DNA of 64,000 nt from Phoebastria nigripes. Taxonomy: Eukaryota > Chordata > Aves > Procellariiformes > Diomedeidae. A program made the translations under genes and the position numbers. The notes under the pieces are model-generated. The model ran no database searches, was not told the DNA's origin, and saw only the letters and a list, made by a program, of their open reading frames with translations. The stretch is taken from assembly GCA_035582835.1 (NCBI GenBank), contig JAYKAV010003432.1:2010107-2074106 (forward strand), written 5' to 3'. This document shows, in pieces, positions 22,656-35,060 of this stretch. How positions within the stretch are numbered: position 1 is the first letter of the stretch; each line of letters starts with the position of its first letter.

Positions 22656-25600
22656 CATTTTAATAAGAGTAGAGGTCACGCTCTGCCCTGCTCCGCCGTG
22701 CCTCGGCCGCTGCCCTGGCACATGGCACGCGCCAGCTCCGACGCAGACGCCGGCAGACCTGGGGAGCGGGCAGAGACGGCTGACTGTGTTTTGAGAGGCN
22801 GAGGAGGTGAAACCGCAGCTCTTCAGCCCAGGGGTGCTGGAGGGGGGTTGCCCCGGTTGCTGGTGGGGGTCAGGGATGGGGAGGGTGAGGGCTGCTCCCC
22901 TGCGCATCCCCATCCNCCGCCTCAGCTCCCCGCAGTGGGGATGTGCAAGGGCATCGCCTCTGCCACAGGAGGAGCTGGGAAAGTATTCTAGGGAAGCATG
23001 ACTCGCTTGTCTTATTTTTATATTCTTTCCTGAGCATCCGGATGTGGCTGCTGCCGCGGGCAGGATGCGAGACAGACCCTCGGCGTGACCCTGCGTGGCT
23101 GGTCTGGGGGATGAAGCCACGTGGCTTCATCCCTGCAAGCCCCTGCTCGTGGGCATGTGTCGGGTACCCGCTGCCGCCGGCCGGGGCAGCCCGGGGAGCT
23201 GGATGCCCTGCACCTTCTGGCTGCATTTTAACAAGCCCCTGCAGCACAGAGAGAAGAGGGTATAGCAAAGGCCAGGATAAATCCAGAAAAACAAATGCAA
23301 GATTTTAGATTTTTTAGAAAGCTCACCTGGATTTAATGAGGGTTTATGCCCAAGAAATCTGGAAGTTCCTGTAACCCACTGAAGTTTCTTGTTCGGATGC
23401 AAAAGTCTCTCACTGCGCATTGTACCAGACCTTTTACAAGAGACAATGTCACTTTTCCATGCTGCGGATATGCAGACTGCTATTAGAAATGGGATTAGAC
23501 AAATCACACGCTGTCACCAGCTTGAGCATGGCAAGCTAGNGGGGGGCTCAGATGAGAGAGCAGTCAAGTATCGATGCTCACGGGACTTTCAGAGCCATCC
23601 TCTGTTGCACATCAGGTTATGGTGTGGAAATACCCTTAAATACTCNGGATCTTCCTGACCGTATGATGCACTTTAGGCCAGCAAATTCAAAACCCCATCC
23701 TTCTCTGAGCTGGAGCTATGGATGTGCTTACTGCCTGCAGAATCCCAGCTTGAAACTCTCATCAGGGCCAGGGCTGCTCCTGCAAACTCAGGCAGAGCCT
23801 TCGAATGACTTGGAAACAAAGGAGCATCTGAAGAGCTAAACTAAGCAATATCATTTGCAAAATGACTTGGCAATTGGCATTAATCCCAGCATGTCCGAGA
23901 AAACATGGCCACNACAAGCCCTTTCGACTTGGCTGGATGCTCTGTTTACTTGCAATGAAGCCAGTCGGACTAAGGAAATATTGCAGAGCTGGAGCGTCTT
24001 CTTGGGCAGAGGTAACAGGCCAAATCCATCCCCAGCAATTATTAATGAAACGTTTGGTGCTGGTCTCTCCGTATAATGCTGCATAGGTTTGCCTTGAAAA
24101 GTCATAGGAAAATACACGTTTGCTTGCCCGAGCCCATCTGCAGCGTAATTAAGGTACAAGAAGAGATGCCATGGGGACTCCCGCATGCAGGAAAACCAAA
24201 AAGGCTGTTTGCTGAAGCGGGTTTCTCCGGGGAGTCGGAGGGGACAGGGGAGGTGGAGGCACGTGCGAGAAGGAGGGCAGCGGCTCGCTCCAAGGACAGG
24301 CGGATGAAAGAGGGCAGCGAGCCAAGGCCTGGAGCAGGAAGGAAATGGGAGGAGTAAACCAGAATATTAGGAAGCATAACCGGAGCAGGAGGGGAAATGA
24401 AGGGTGAACGAGTTCAGCAGAGTCACATAAGGTTGAACCCGACCCAACATAAATTAGGATGGTACTCCACTCCAGCTGCTACAAGCTCCAAATCTAGTAT
24501 TTGCAGAGCTGTTAAATGAAAATACATGAAAACACTACTGGAGTCACACTGTCCATAAATTACAATTGTAATTCAAAAGCTATCTAAGGTGACTAAGGTT
24601 TCCATTACAAACCCAAACCACAAAGCTCTTCTGGGATCCCTGTCACAACAAATTCAACCGGGCCTTCTTGGGAAATATTTTATAAGGTCCAAAATCTTTT
24701 GTTGTAACTGGAAAGAGAAGTGTCTGATTTTTTTTTTTTTTTGACTTGGAACAAACTTTTCAAACCTAAACTTCAGCAGCTTTATCTGTGACTCGTTGCA
24801 AAACTATTTTTTACTTTATTGTTGTTAAAAATCTAATGGTAAGCTTGCAGAATGCATCATCCCTGTGGTACCCAAGAGCATCCTCTACATTCCTGGTTGC
24901 CCGTGATCCCTCCGGACAACTCAGCCACCAGCTCCTGCTCCTCTGGCAGCCCAGTTCTGCTGTCAGTTGGGTGGGCTGGGCTTTCAGTCCCACGGAGGCC
25001 AGAGCTGGACAAGGTCCTACATCTTCCCAAATGTTCTGAGAAGCCTCATCATGGTCAAGTTAAGGAGCACAGCAAACCATCAAAGGAATTTGGTTTTCCA
25101 TAAAGCCCTCCCAGATCGTTCCTTGGCTAAACTCAATGCGATCCCATTGGAGTCGATGAAGCTGAAGTCGTCTGCGCCAGTGCAGAGTGTAGGAAGAAAT
25201 GCAGGTAGGACTGAGCTCAGCTCCAGCAGAATGGAAAACCATTGTTTTGATTAATTTTCACCTTTGGCAAAAATCCCGGCATGCACTCATTACTGTTTAT
25301 GAACCACCTTCTGGTCCTTGGGTGAAAGGGGCTCCTCAGGGGCGAGGTATTTGTTTCTTATTTGCCACAACTGCGTTTGCTGTCCCCATCAGCACTTGTT
25401 TTCTTCCTGTTGATGACCATTTGGGGACTATTAAAATAGTATTGTTTAATTTGACTTTTACCCATGAGGAGTAAGTGATTCCATACCTCCCGCTTCACAA
25501 AATGAAAAAATTGAATAAAAGCAGCGCTGATGGGCTATGTGGCAGCTTTACTAAACTGACACAACAACCTCCTGGTTCCCGAGCCCTGGATCAGTGTAAA

Positions 25601-27844
25601 AATTACCCTGAAAATGTCCTGTGCTTTCTCCGTCCGCTCACTGACCTTTTGCTGCATCCTTTCCTCCATCCCCTTGAAGATTAATTACCCCCGACGGAAG
25701 ATTTTGCAACTGTACGAGGCAAAAAAAGTTCATTTGCTCAATCACACTGCTGCGCTTAAGCGGAGAGGCAGCAGGATTACGCCCTGTGCCTTTGTCCCCT
25801 TCCACTTAACCTGGGGTCTGCCGGGAGCAGCCCCTCAGCGAGAGGCCGGGGGCTGCGCGGGGGAAATGGCTGATGCAAAAGTGGCAGGAGGATCCTCCCT
25901 TCACCGAAAAAAGTAGCCATGGGGGGGAAAAGAAAGATCATCCCGAGATGAGAGCTTTTAGAAAAGGATGCTACTTCGGAAGTCAAATCACCAAGTGATT
26001 TGTTTGCCAATACAAAAACCTTGAGCAGATGTTTTCACCTTTCTGTAGGCAAACGCCCAGGGGATGCTGGGGCAGCACTGGGTGTACTGGAGAGCCCTGG
26101 CCACTCTAGAAAGCCCTTACAGCTGCCATAAGGAGGTGAAGCTGGTGTCAGCCATAGCAAACAGTAAGAGGTTAAGGCACAAAAATCAGAATTCAATAAT
26201 GAAGGCAGAAGGCTGCAGCTCCTCCTGCCTCGTTCTGCTGAGGAAAACATTTTTCTTTTTTTTTTTTTCATTTTAATTGTGTTTAGATGCCGGGCCGGGC
26301 CCTTGCCTGGTCTAGCTCAGAGCGCTGGCTGGCGCGGGGTCTGAAGCTGGGCACGTGTCGGAGCGTGACGCTGGGGGGGACGAGAGCCTTGCTGGGACAA
26401 GAGCTGCGGAGGCGACTTCAGCTGCTCTCACGTCACCCCCCGGCCACGGGCTTCGCCTGCCCAGGCAGGTCCAAAGGCAGGTTTCCAGCACGGAGATGCA
26501 GCCAGGGAGGAATTCCCCTGGTTTTCGCGTTTGCTGCTCGCCCAGGGGTGCGGGGGGTGGCGAGAGGGTGAGGGGGGACCTGGCTTTGCTCACCGAAGAG
26601 TGCACGCCGCGCACTCAGGGGACTTCACAGGGAGAAAACATGTTTCAGGAGCTGCCTCCTCCACTCCAGAGACTTTGACTTCCCACAAGCAGGGCAGGGA
26701 GCTCCCCGGGCTGCTCCTCCCCAGGCGACAGCTTGCTCGGAGGCTTTGGCTCCCAGCTTTGGCGGGGGGCACGAGGCACAGCACTCATGGGGGGCGGCTC
26801 TGGGGATGCTGCAGCCGAGTACGTGACGTGCAGAGCTGCGGTCAGCCTGAAAGGGAGCATCCCCTCGTCCCCATGGCATGGTTTTCCTGGGCTTTAACTT
26901 AGGGGGAGGCAGTGCTCAGCTAAGGCTGCCCAGCATCTGCCCTGCTGCCCCACATCTGCGCCCGCGCACCCTTCTGCTGCCAGCCCTGCTGCCGGGACCC
27001 CCACGGTCCCCGCACGGACCCAGCTCCCGAGGGACCGCCAGGGCATCTCATGTGGGTACTTCATAGCCACCGAGCCATTCCTTTATCTATTTATTTGTTT
27101 ATTCCTCTCTGGCTTTGGCAAGACCTCCCCTCCATATCTATAAGGAATTATCAAATAAAACACACTTCACATTAAATCAAAGGAACATTTCAACGGCCAG
27201 ATTTAATAACACAAAATAAAGTCTTGTGGAAACCCACACACAGCTGTGGAAACCCCAAAATAAATCAATTTTCAAGTGGCTGTACAGGAGCCAGGGAACA
27301 ATTTTTTTCAAATTGCTTTTTTCTAATATAACAAACTCCTGCCCAAGGTTGTGCTGCAAATGGGAAAAGAACATGTGCATTTTCTTATCAATACACTATT
27401 GTAAAGAATAATAATCAGCCACTCCAACATCACTATCATGGTTTTAACATCTATTCTTCTGTTTCCCCTAAGTAGAAGGCAAGTGGAAGAATTAATTAAC
27501 ACAAGATTGGATTAGGGCGCATTGATTTACAATGTAGTTCAGACAAGTATGTGTGATCAGAGCAGAAGAACATATTATAAATAAAAGTAGGGATGTGTTA
27601 TTAAGGCATCTGATTTGCTTCCAAAGCTTCATAATTTAACCCTGCACAGGCAGAAGCACTGCAGAGCGGGGAGAAAGACAGAGCGAGCCACATCCAGAGG
27701 GATGCAGGACCTGGTCCCAGGCTGTGCTGGGTCCCTGGAAGGGCTGGCAAATGCCAGCACACACATCTCGGTCGCTGTCTTCGAGAACTTGAGTCCTAAA
27801 AACTGCAGAGATACCAGAAACCTTAAAATAGAAAAAACCAAGGA

Positions 27845-28790
27845 AGAGCAGAGATATTATGGAGCCATCAGCTCAGCATCAAGTCACAGAAAAGTACTGG
27901 AGCAATTAATCAAAGAATTTTTAAGTATATGGAACAAGGAGATGAGTAACAACTAATATGGATTTGTCACGAATAAATCATGTCAAACCAATCTAATTTC
28001 ATCCTACAGCAGGGCAGCAGGCCTCGTGCACGGAGGAGAAGCTGTGGATGTCATATGTCTGCGCTCTGGCAAGGTTTCCGATTCGAGCGTACCAAGGGAG
28101 CGTAGCCTAGAGGAAAATGCTACGGAGCAGGTGGGGACTGGAGGACCATACCCAAGGATGAGTTTGAAGACTGCCAACATGGGATCATGCATCCTGCAAG
28201 GTTCCCGACCGTGGTGCGGTGCAGGGGGACCGGAGCAGGCGTGTGAAGCGTGCAGGAACGGCGAGCCAAGAAGGCAGGGTCAGAATTTGAAACGACCTTC
28301 ACAGGTTGGAGATACGGTCTGGAAAACAGGGGCTGGTGTCGAGCGCAGGCAGCTCCGGGTGCCGAGGCCGGGGGGCTGCGGGGAACGCGCGGGGACGGGA
28401 CCAGGAGCATCTGGTGAAGCTGCGGTTGTGCAGCGGAGGGAGCGGGGCTCCTCGGACCATGTGCTGAACACACGGCCCAGCGCTGCTCAGCTGGGGCGAA
28501 GGGACACCACACCGGGAGGTACAGACAGGCNTGCTGCTCATAAGGTGCAGGAAGAAATCCTTCCTCTCCCCCGGGTACTGATAGGATCTCGGCTGGAGAA
28601 CGGTGTCTGATTTTTGGGCNCTGCCCCTCAGGGAAGATGTGGACCAGCTGGAGGGAGTCCAGAAGAAAATGGCAATGTGCTGCCCATAAAGCATGACCTG
28701 CAGGGACAGACTGCGTGAATACCTAGCTGAGCCTAGAGAAGACAGGACGCTGCTTTCCAATACATAAGAAGACTGAAGAAAAGAAAGAAA
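27845..28790 (+). mobile_element. CR1 LINE fragment, old copy
   Basis: Several blocks in the right order match the reverse-transcriptase and 3' part of CR1. These are GGATTTGTCACGAATAAATC near 27960, CATGTCAAACCAATCTAATT just after it, GCTGTGGATGTCATATGTC near 28042, TTTGAAACGACCTTCACAGG near 28287, and GAAGATGTGGACCAGCTGGA near 28634. Intervening sequence is shifted and shows deletions relative to the consensus, so the reading frame is broken throughout. Of the long open frames here, 27615-27956 covers its beginning and 28026-28610 is an off-frame shadow. It is an inactive relic. Confidence 0.85.
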
Positions 28791-29539
28791 ACTTTGTCTC
28801 CCCCCCAATTTATGTATGTATTTTACACTGTTTTCTCAGCCATATTTTCTTCTTTTGTTTCTTTCAACACTCATTGTCTCTCCTGAGCAGGCAAGTTTGT
28901 GTTAGGCAATCAGGCTTTTATACAACGGTGTTCGAGGAGCTCTGGAATGAAAACACNGCAATGCAGGGAGCCTGACCTGGGTCTCTGGGAGCAGGCTGTA
29001 TCGGCTGGTGGAGAAGAGACCTATGGAGATGAATTCATGGCTGTGCCTGTATTTTAAGGTCTGCTTGACTTCAGCGGGCCCATCCCAATGCTGTTACAGG
29101 GTCATGGTCCACGCACCCATCAGCTTCACCGTGTTTCGGCTCAGACCCCAAAGCCCGAGCGCTCAGCTCCATAGGCACCCAGGCCAGCCCCGCTGCTCTG
29201 AAGGCACCTTCCAACCTTCATCTGAATTTCCAGTCTCTTTCCAGGATGGTACTTCACCATTTGGCNGTTTTGGCAGTTGTCTGCCATTTTCCTGTTCTCT
29301 CTCCTTCCGGGGGGCTGTGCGGGTGCGGGGCCGGGGATGCTGCCCCGGAGCCGGCGATGCTCTGTCCCATGGGTCCGGCAGCCACCGCCGGCTCTCTGGC
29401 GGGCAAGGCACTACCTAATGCTTTTCATGTGTTCATGCTCTCGCAAAGAGAAAAAAAAAGAAAAATAAAGGAGAAGAAAAATAGATTGCAAAGCGCTTCA
29501 TTATCCCCCTCCTCACACTCCCACCCCTGGAATTTGTGG

Positions 29540-29870
29540 TTTCTTTAACTGGGTCTTTTTTCTCCACATATCCCACATGGTCGCCAGTGCTGTGATACAT
29601 CTGTATGGGAATGTGTTAGTCATATTCAGCTTTTAATTACATGATACGGTATAATGCTATTCATATCCCGAGAGAGTTGTTCTTTCTACTATAAATATAG
29701 TCTCTTACATGTTTCATTTATGAAGCAATTTCTGGAGTAAAATGGTTGGAAATATCCTTACTCATGCTATGTTTTTATGCCTACAAAGTCTTTGTGCGAT
29801 GGCAGGACCGTCAACGTTTGATGTCGAATACATCTGCTAAATCGCTTGAAGAAGGATACTCATTTTTTTC
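29540..29870. promoter_or_regulatory. Candidate conserved non-coding element
   Basis: AT-rich complex sequence directly after a GC-rich stretch, with TTTTAATTACATGATAC near 29630, a CTATAAATATAG palindrome near 29689 and further TAAT cores. No coding signal. Inference from texture only. Confidence 0.28.
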
Positions 29871-32800
29871 AGAAAAAATGACACAAGCAGGCTGTGGGAT
29901 CCTCATCCTTCTCCAGACCCACCGACCATCAGCAGAGAGACCTGGGTTTTAGTCGACGCATCGGTACAATTGCCGTAAGCCATGGGTACCAAAGACTGTT
30001 TGTTAGGCAGCAGCACTGCCGTGCCGTGGGGGTGAGCACTGCCAACCCCGGCTGGGGATGGGCTGCGGGGCACCGGCACGTAGGGATGGAAATCCCGCAG
30101 GCACCGGGCACGCTGCTGCTCCTGCAGTGACCAGCCTAGTCGTTTGGTCCCTAAAATTCAGTGTTTAAGTAGTCACTCTTAAATAAGCGATTTCACCTTC
30201 ACAGCAGCAGACCTTTGGTTAAATTCAGTGGGTAAAATGTTAAGCAGAGACAGAGAAGTCAGGTCAAGCTCACTATTAGCTTATATATCATCTCCCCGCT
30301 GAAATCAAGGGATTTGGCCCAGAAGTAGTTGATCTACAGACTGAGGCTTGCATATTATAATCCCACCCTCACATGTCTACAGAGAAGTGCTTATAGTCTT
30401 CTATATGTGGCTTGGAGTTAGCCACCATTCAAATCCGTGAAAATGAATTTCTACACACATATATAAATAAAAATTCCATATTTCTATATATCCTCTTTCT
30501 AATCTACTCCTGCACTTAAATGATGAAGTGCAGAATTAGTCTAACAAGCAATCTGCTGCTGTTGTTGCAAGTTTCTGGCCGCAAAGGAGGGCCGTGATTT
30601 AACACCCTCGGCAGCTCCCTGCTCAGCGCGCGCCTGCCTTCAGCCACGGCCATGCGGACCCTGCAGCCCGCTGATGCTCAGCCTCCCACTTGCTCCTCGT
30701 CCAGCACGGTACGTGCTCTAATTACTCATTAGGAAGGAAGAAAAGACATAGTGAGGCAGAGAGATATCCTTCTGACTGATGTAGTGCTAGCTTTCTGCAG
30801 GCTGTGCGCTTTGCCAGAGCTGCCAGGTACTGCAGGTGCCTGGGTCCCGCTGGTCCCAGGAGCACGGCCCTGGGCAGAGGCAGCCGGCGCTGGTCCCAGA
30901 GCCCGCGGCGCTGCTGCCGGAGCCCTCGGCGTGCCCGGATCCGGCAAAGCCGGACATTAAAGAGTTTCACCAGACACTTGTGCGAACCCAAATGCAGCGG
31001 GCGCAGGCTGGCGGGTGCTGAGCAAGCTTGGATTCCTCCCTGCAGACAGCCCCCATGCTGGTGCTGCTCTTTGTGTGCCTTTCTCGCTGTATCACGCGTA
31101 GAGCTGCCGGAAGCCTGCGCTAATTGGTACCAGACCCTGATGGCCGTGGATGGCTGGGACTGATGTGTCGGCAGCGCCGATGCGTTCGGGTCCTGTCCTT
31201 TACTGCTCGTGTTCAGAGGGGACAGCAGGCGAAAGGGACGGCGAGGGACCCCGCGGCAGGTCGGGGCACGGTGGCTGTGCCCAGCAGGGACCCCTTGCCC
31301 GGCACCCTCCTGCCAGCGCCCATCCTCCCCCCGGCAGCCTCAGGGCGAGTGTGAGACGGGAACCGAGCCCTAAGCTGGACAAATCTCGCAGCTCTACGAA
31401 CTAAGACCAGATTTAGATAAAATAGGAACAAGCTGGGATGCAGAGCCAGGAGTTAAGACAAATGTAAGACAAACCCTTTGAATCCAATTCCGACTTTCTC
31501 GTAAAGCTCCCACTGAAATCAATGGCTGTTTTGGACAGAGCATTTGTTTCCCATTAGCTTTAATTGTTGTTGATGTTTCTGTACTCCTCGAGCCCAGGCA
31601 GGACGAGACACAGGCGCTCACAGGGCTGCACATCAAGCAGCCAGGTTTGGGGCGCATCGCCGGCCCCTCGTCAGGAATGAGCTCGTTGAGGATACAGACA
31701 CTTATAGCCATGCTGGGTCGATGTGCGCATCACACCTCTCTCTCTCTGCTTTAGATCAACCCACATCATGGGCTTTTTTTGGCCATTTTTAAAATCAAGG
31801 TTGACAAAATTAAGTATTTGGGATTGTGGATGAAAGAAGAAATCTGCTAGACAGTTTAGGCCAGGCTCACCTCTGGGGTTGGGAGATTTACTCTTTGAAC
31901 TGCAGATGAACTATTCGATATTAGCAGTGTGTCTTAGTGGCTATTTTTATTCTGAGCCTAGCCCAGGCCCCCCATTTTATCCTGGGGTAACTCTTGGCTT
32001 TGAGAGCACTCGCCTGACCTTGCAGCGCTGGCAAACGGCAGAACCTGGCTCTGTTGTCAATGGCTGCATTTGGCCCTAAACCACAAGGAGTTTTGAAAAT
32101 TTACTTTGAACCTCCCTCCAGGTTAGCAGGATGTAACTAAAGGGCATTTTTGGTTCTTATTGATTACTACAAAAAATGATCTTTTTCCCTTGGGAATCAT
32201 GACAGTCAGCTGAAGAGCTGCTGAACAACAGCTCCAGATATTCTGCTTCCCTTGAGAGCGAGAAGTGGTCTGATTTGCACAAAAAAAGACTTNAAAATGG
32301 TTCTTAACTTGACATACAAGCACCACACAAAGCCTCTGCCCAAGTTTGCCAAACAGCTCCCCAAGGTGGATTCTTGCCCGGCGGAGCGGGGCTGCCCACG
32401 CTGCCTGGGAGCCGTGCCTTCCCTAACACCGCCTTGCAGGGCTTTTGGGGATGTTTTCCTACTTTCTGCTCACTCACCCACTCCTGCAGCATCACCAGCT
32501 CCAGCTCCTCCTTTCTGCTCTCCGTTTGCCCATCTCCCTTTCCTTTTCTTTCCATCCTTCTAGGAGCACTTCTCCCTACCCAGCGCGCTGTTTCCACCTG
32601 CCCGCACACCCCCTGCCCACCGGCTGCCCCTTGCCCTCCGCGGGATCTCCGTGCTGCCCCTCGGGACAGCCCTGGCACTGCTCCTGCCTTGGCATCCCCC
32701 TGCCCTGGCCTCCACCTCCTCTCTTTAACAGCACACACCAGGTTGCTACCAGCCCTTTCGCTCGGCCTTTGCTGACATGTTCAGGGCTCGGAGGAAGGGG

Positions 32801-34679
32801 CTGAAAGGAGATGACAATTTTACAAACCCTTAAGAGACCCTTTCCCCCCTGGCCACCTCCATCCCCGCCTCTCCCCGCTGCTGTTTCCGAAGGAAACGCG
32901 GGGCTGAGCCCGACTCCTGCCCTTGCAACGCTGTGCGCTCCTCTCCTGACCTGCAGTCCCAGTCTCCTTCCCCAAATCCTCCTGCCTGACCCATGCCCCC
33001 CAAACCCAGCTAACCACCCCCCTGCCCCATGCGGGGTTCAGCTGGCCGAGCACCGCCCTTTCTCCCCATGCAAATTTNGGAATAAGTGGCAATCTTCTAG
33101 CCTGATGTCTTCCCTATTTTTCATTTCCTGAGTTGTTTTAAGAACTTGCACCTGTGTAATAACTGAATACCAGGTTAAAATTGATACCAGCCTTCCAGGA
33201 GGTTGCTTGACCCACCCTGGCTTTAAATGCGATCTTTGAATGGATAAATTTTAGACCTTAACACATATTTTCTCCCTTGGAAATAAGCCATGTGTTTCTG
33301 ACATGTAGGAAAATACAGGATAAAAATTAATAAGAAATAAACCTGCCCCACTGTCAGACTTCCTTAAACGAGTATTTGCTAGTAAGTAACTGAAAAAGGA
33401 GATGGGAAGAGGGTGNAGGGATGGAGGAGGAGAGAGAAGAGGATGATAACACACTGAACATCCCCAAACCTCAAATTCATTTCCATCCCCAAGTCACGCT
33501 AGAAACCGTGCTGCGGGAATGCAAGACCCCAAATGCATTCCCGTGAAAGTGAGTGGGCTGGAATAGCCCCCGCGGAGGTGGTCCTGCAACCTCTAAAGGC
33601 GGTGTGAGACTCCACCGGCAGCAGAGCTGGGATGACGGTGAATGCCAGGATTCAGCCTTTCATGGATGCGCTCCGAGGGTGCTGCTGGGTCCAGCCGGAG
33701 AAACCCTGGGGTGCACGGACCCCATCAGCTTCTCACGGTGCAAAAATGACTGCATGAAACGGCAAGATCATCCCCTTAAAGGAGAGGGGTTCATGGATGG
33801 GGTGAATCTACCTGCTGTCCCGACGGCTTTGACGTCGCCGCTGTGTGTAACCGTGACCAGCAGCAAACACCCGGGATTGCACCTAAAATCTGCCGCTGCC
33901 CCGGGCACGGTCTGCGGCCGGCATCCCCGGAGCAGGCGGTGCATGCCGGGGAGCCGGGAGAGGCAGCCCGAGCAGGGCAGAGGGGAAGCGGTTAGGTCAC
34001 GGACCCAACCCCACGACGGGACCCTGATATCCCCACAGGGAGGCAGATGAAGAAACTTCCTTATTTTGCACTTTATTGTTTTTCTTTCTTTTTTTTTTTT
34101 TTCCCCCCAAGTTTTTCTAAAGAATGAGAACCAAAAGCCGTGGGCGCTCTGCCGGGGCCGGCCAGCCCCAGCCGGCCCGAGCAGCCGCCGAGACAATACC
34201 CGGGGCTGCGCGGGGCTGTGGGAAAGGCGGCGCAGGAAGGAGCCGGGGACCAGCCCCAGCTGCAGCGTCTGCCTCCGCTCTGCCAGCGCCATGGCCCTGC
34301 AACCCATCACCCCGGCACGGAGCGGGCATCGGGGAGCAACCCCCTGCCACCGCTGCGCTCTTAAAATAGCTGCTTTGCAGCATGCAGTAAGAGAACCGGA
34401 TCCGCCAAAATGAACTCAAAAGGCATTGCCGGCAAAAGCTGCAGCCTCCTGAATAGAGCAGATGATATCTGGCCTTCTCCAAAACAGGGCTGACGGAAGC
34501 TGGCATAATTGGATGCGTCTAGGAGACGACTCTCTCCACCAAGTATCTGATCCATTTATACGAGTCCCCACAGCTCGGAACACGATAGCACGAAGCCCTG
34601 GCAGTAGGTCTCCAGATTTTTGGCTCACCTCCATCACAAAGCCCCAGTTTGATTGGATAAGCCCATTTAAAAAGAGCTA

Positions 34680-35060
34680 GAATGACTAAACACAAATTAG
34701 AAATAGTATGATATAATTTCTCCTGCTAACAGTGCATCAGAGGGATGTGGGAAGATGCTTGCTCAATACATAGGAAGGAATGTCTATGAGAAATTAGTCA
34801 GCAGCAGCAAAATGAATACACAGTTTTCTCAATAAAAGCTGACTGCTTATTTACCCATCTGGGATGAATTTATATGCTTTGTGCAGAGGAATGAGCAGCA
34901 AGGGTCTGATTGGAGCCTGCATTCCTATGCAATATGTCTGATTTAGCTTTCTGTATTAGTTTGCCCTCATGGTCTGAGAAGGAGCTTGAAGGTAGAGATA
35001 CTGCAGCAAAGCAACAATGAGCTTTTCATAAAAATTGGAGGAATCAAGTGAGAAAGAAAG
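34680..35060. promoter_or_regulatory. Candidate conserved non-coding element
   Basis: AT-rich, non-repetitive block with GATATAATTT and repeated AGCAGCAA and TTTAT elements, lying between two GC-richer segments about 10 kb downstream of the TCF4 poly(A) site. Probable regulatory DNA by composition; untested for conservation. Confidence 0.28.

Larger units (their letters stand above)
17706..27844. other. Intergenic sequence, TCF4 downstream flank
   Basis: No recognisable gene. It includes the 19-bp minisatellite, a short AGAGC repeat and a degenerate 60-bp tandem repeat. AT-rich complex blocks lie at about 18610-18960, 20340-20590, 22110-22660, 24400-24840, 25240-25560 and 27080-27620, and may be regulatory. 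GC-rich segments (20590-20900, 21670-22090, 22660-23240, 26290-27060) contain overlapping open frames on both strands, the pattern expected of GC-rich non-coding DNA. Confidence 0.7.
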
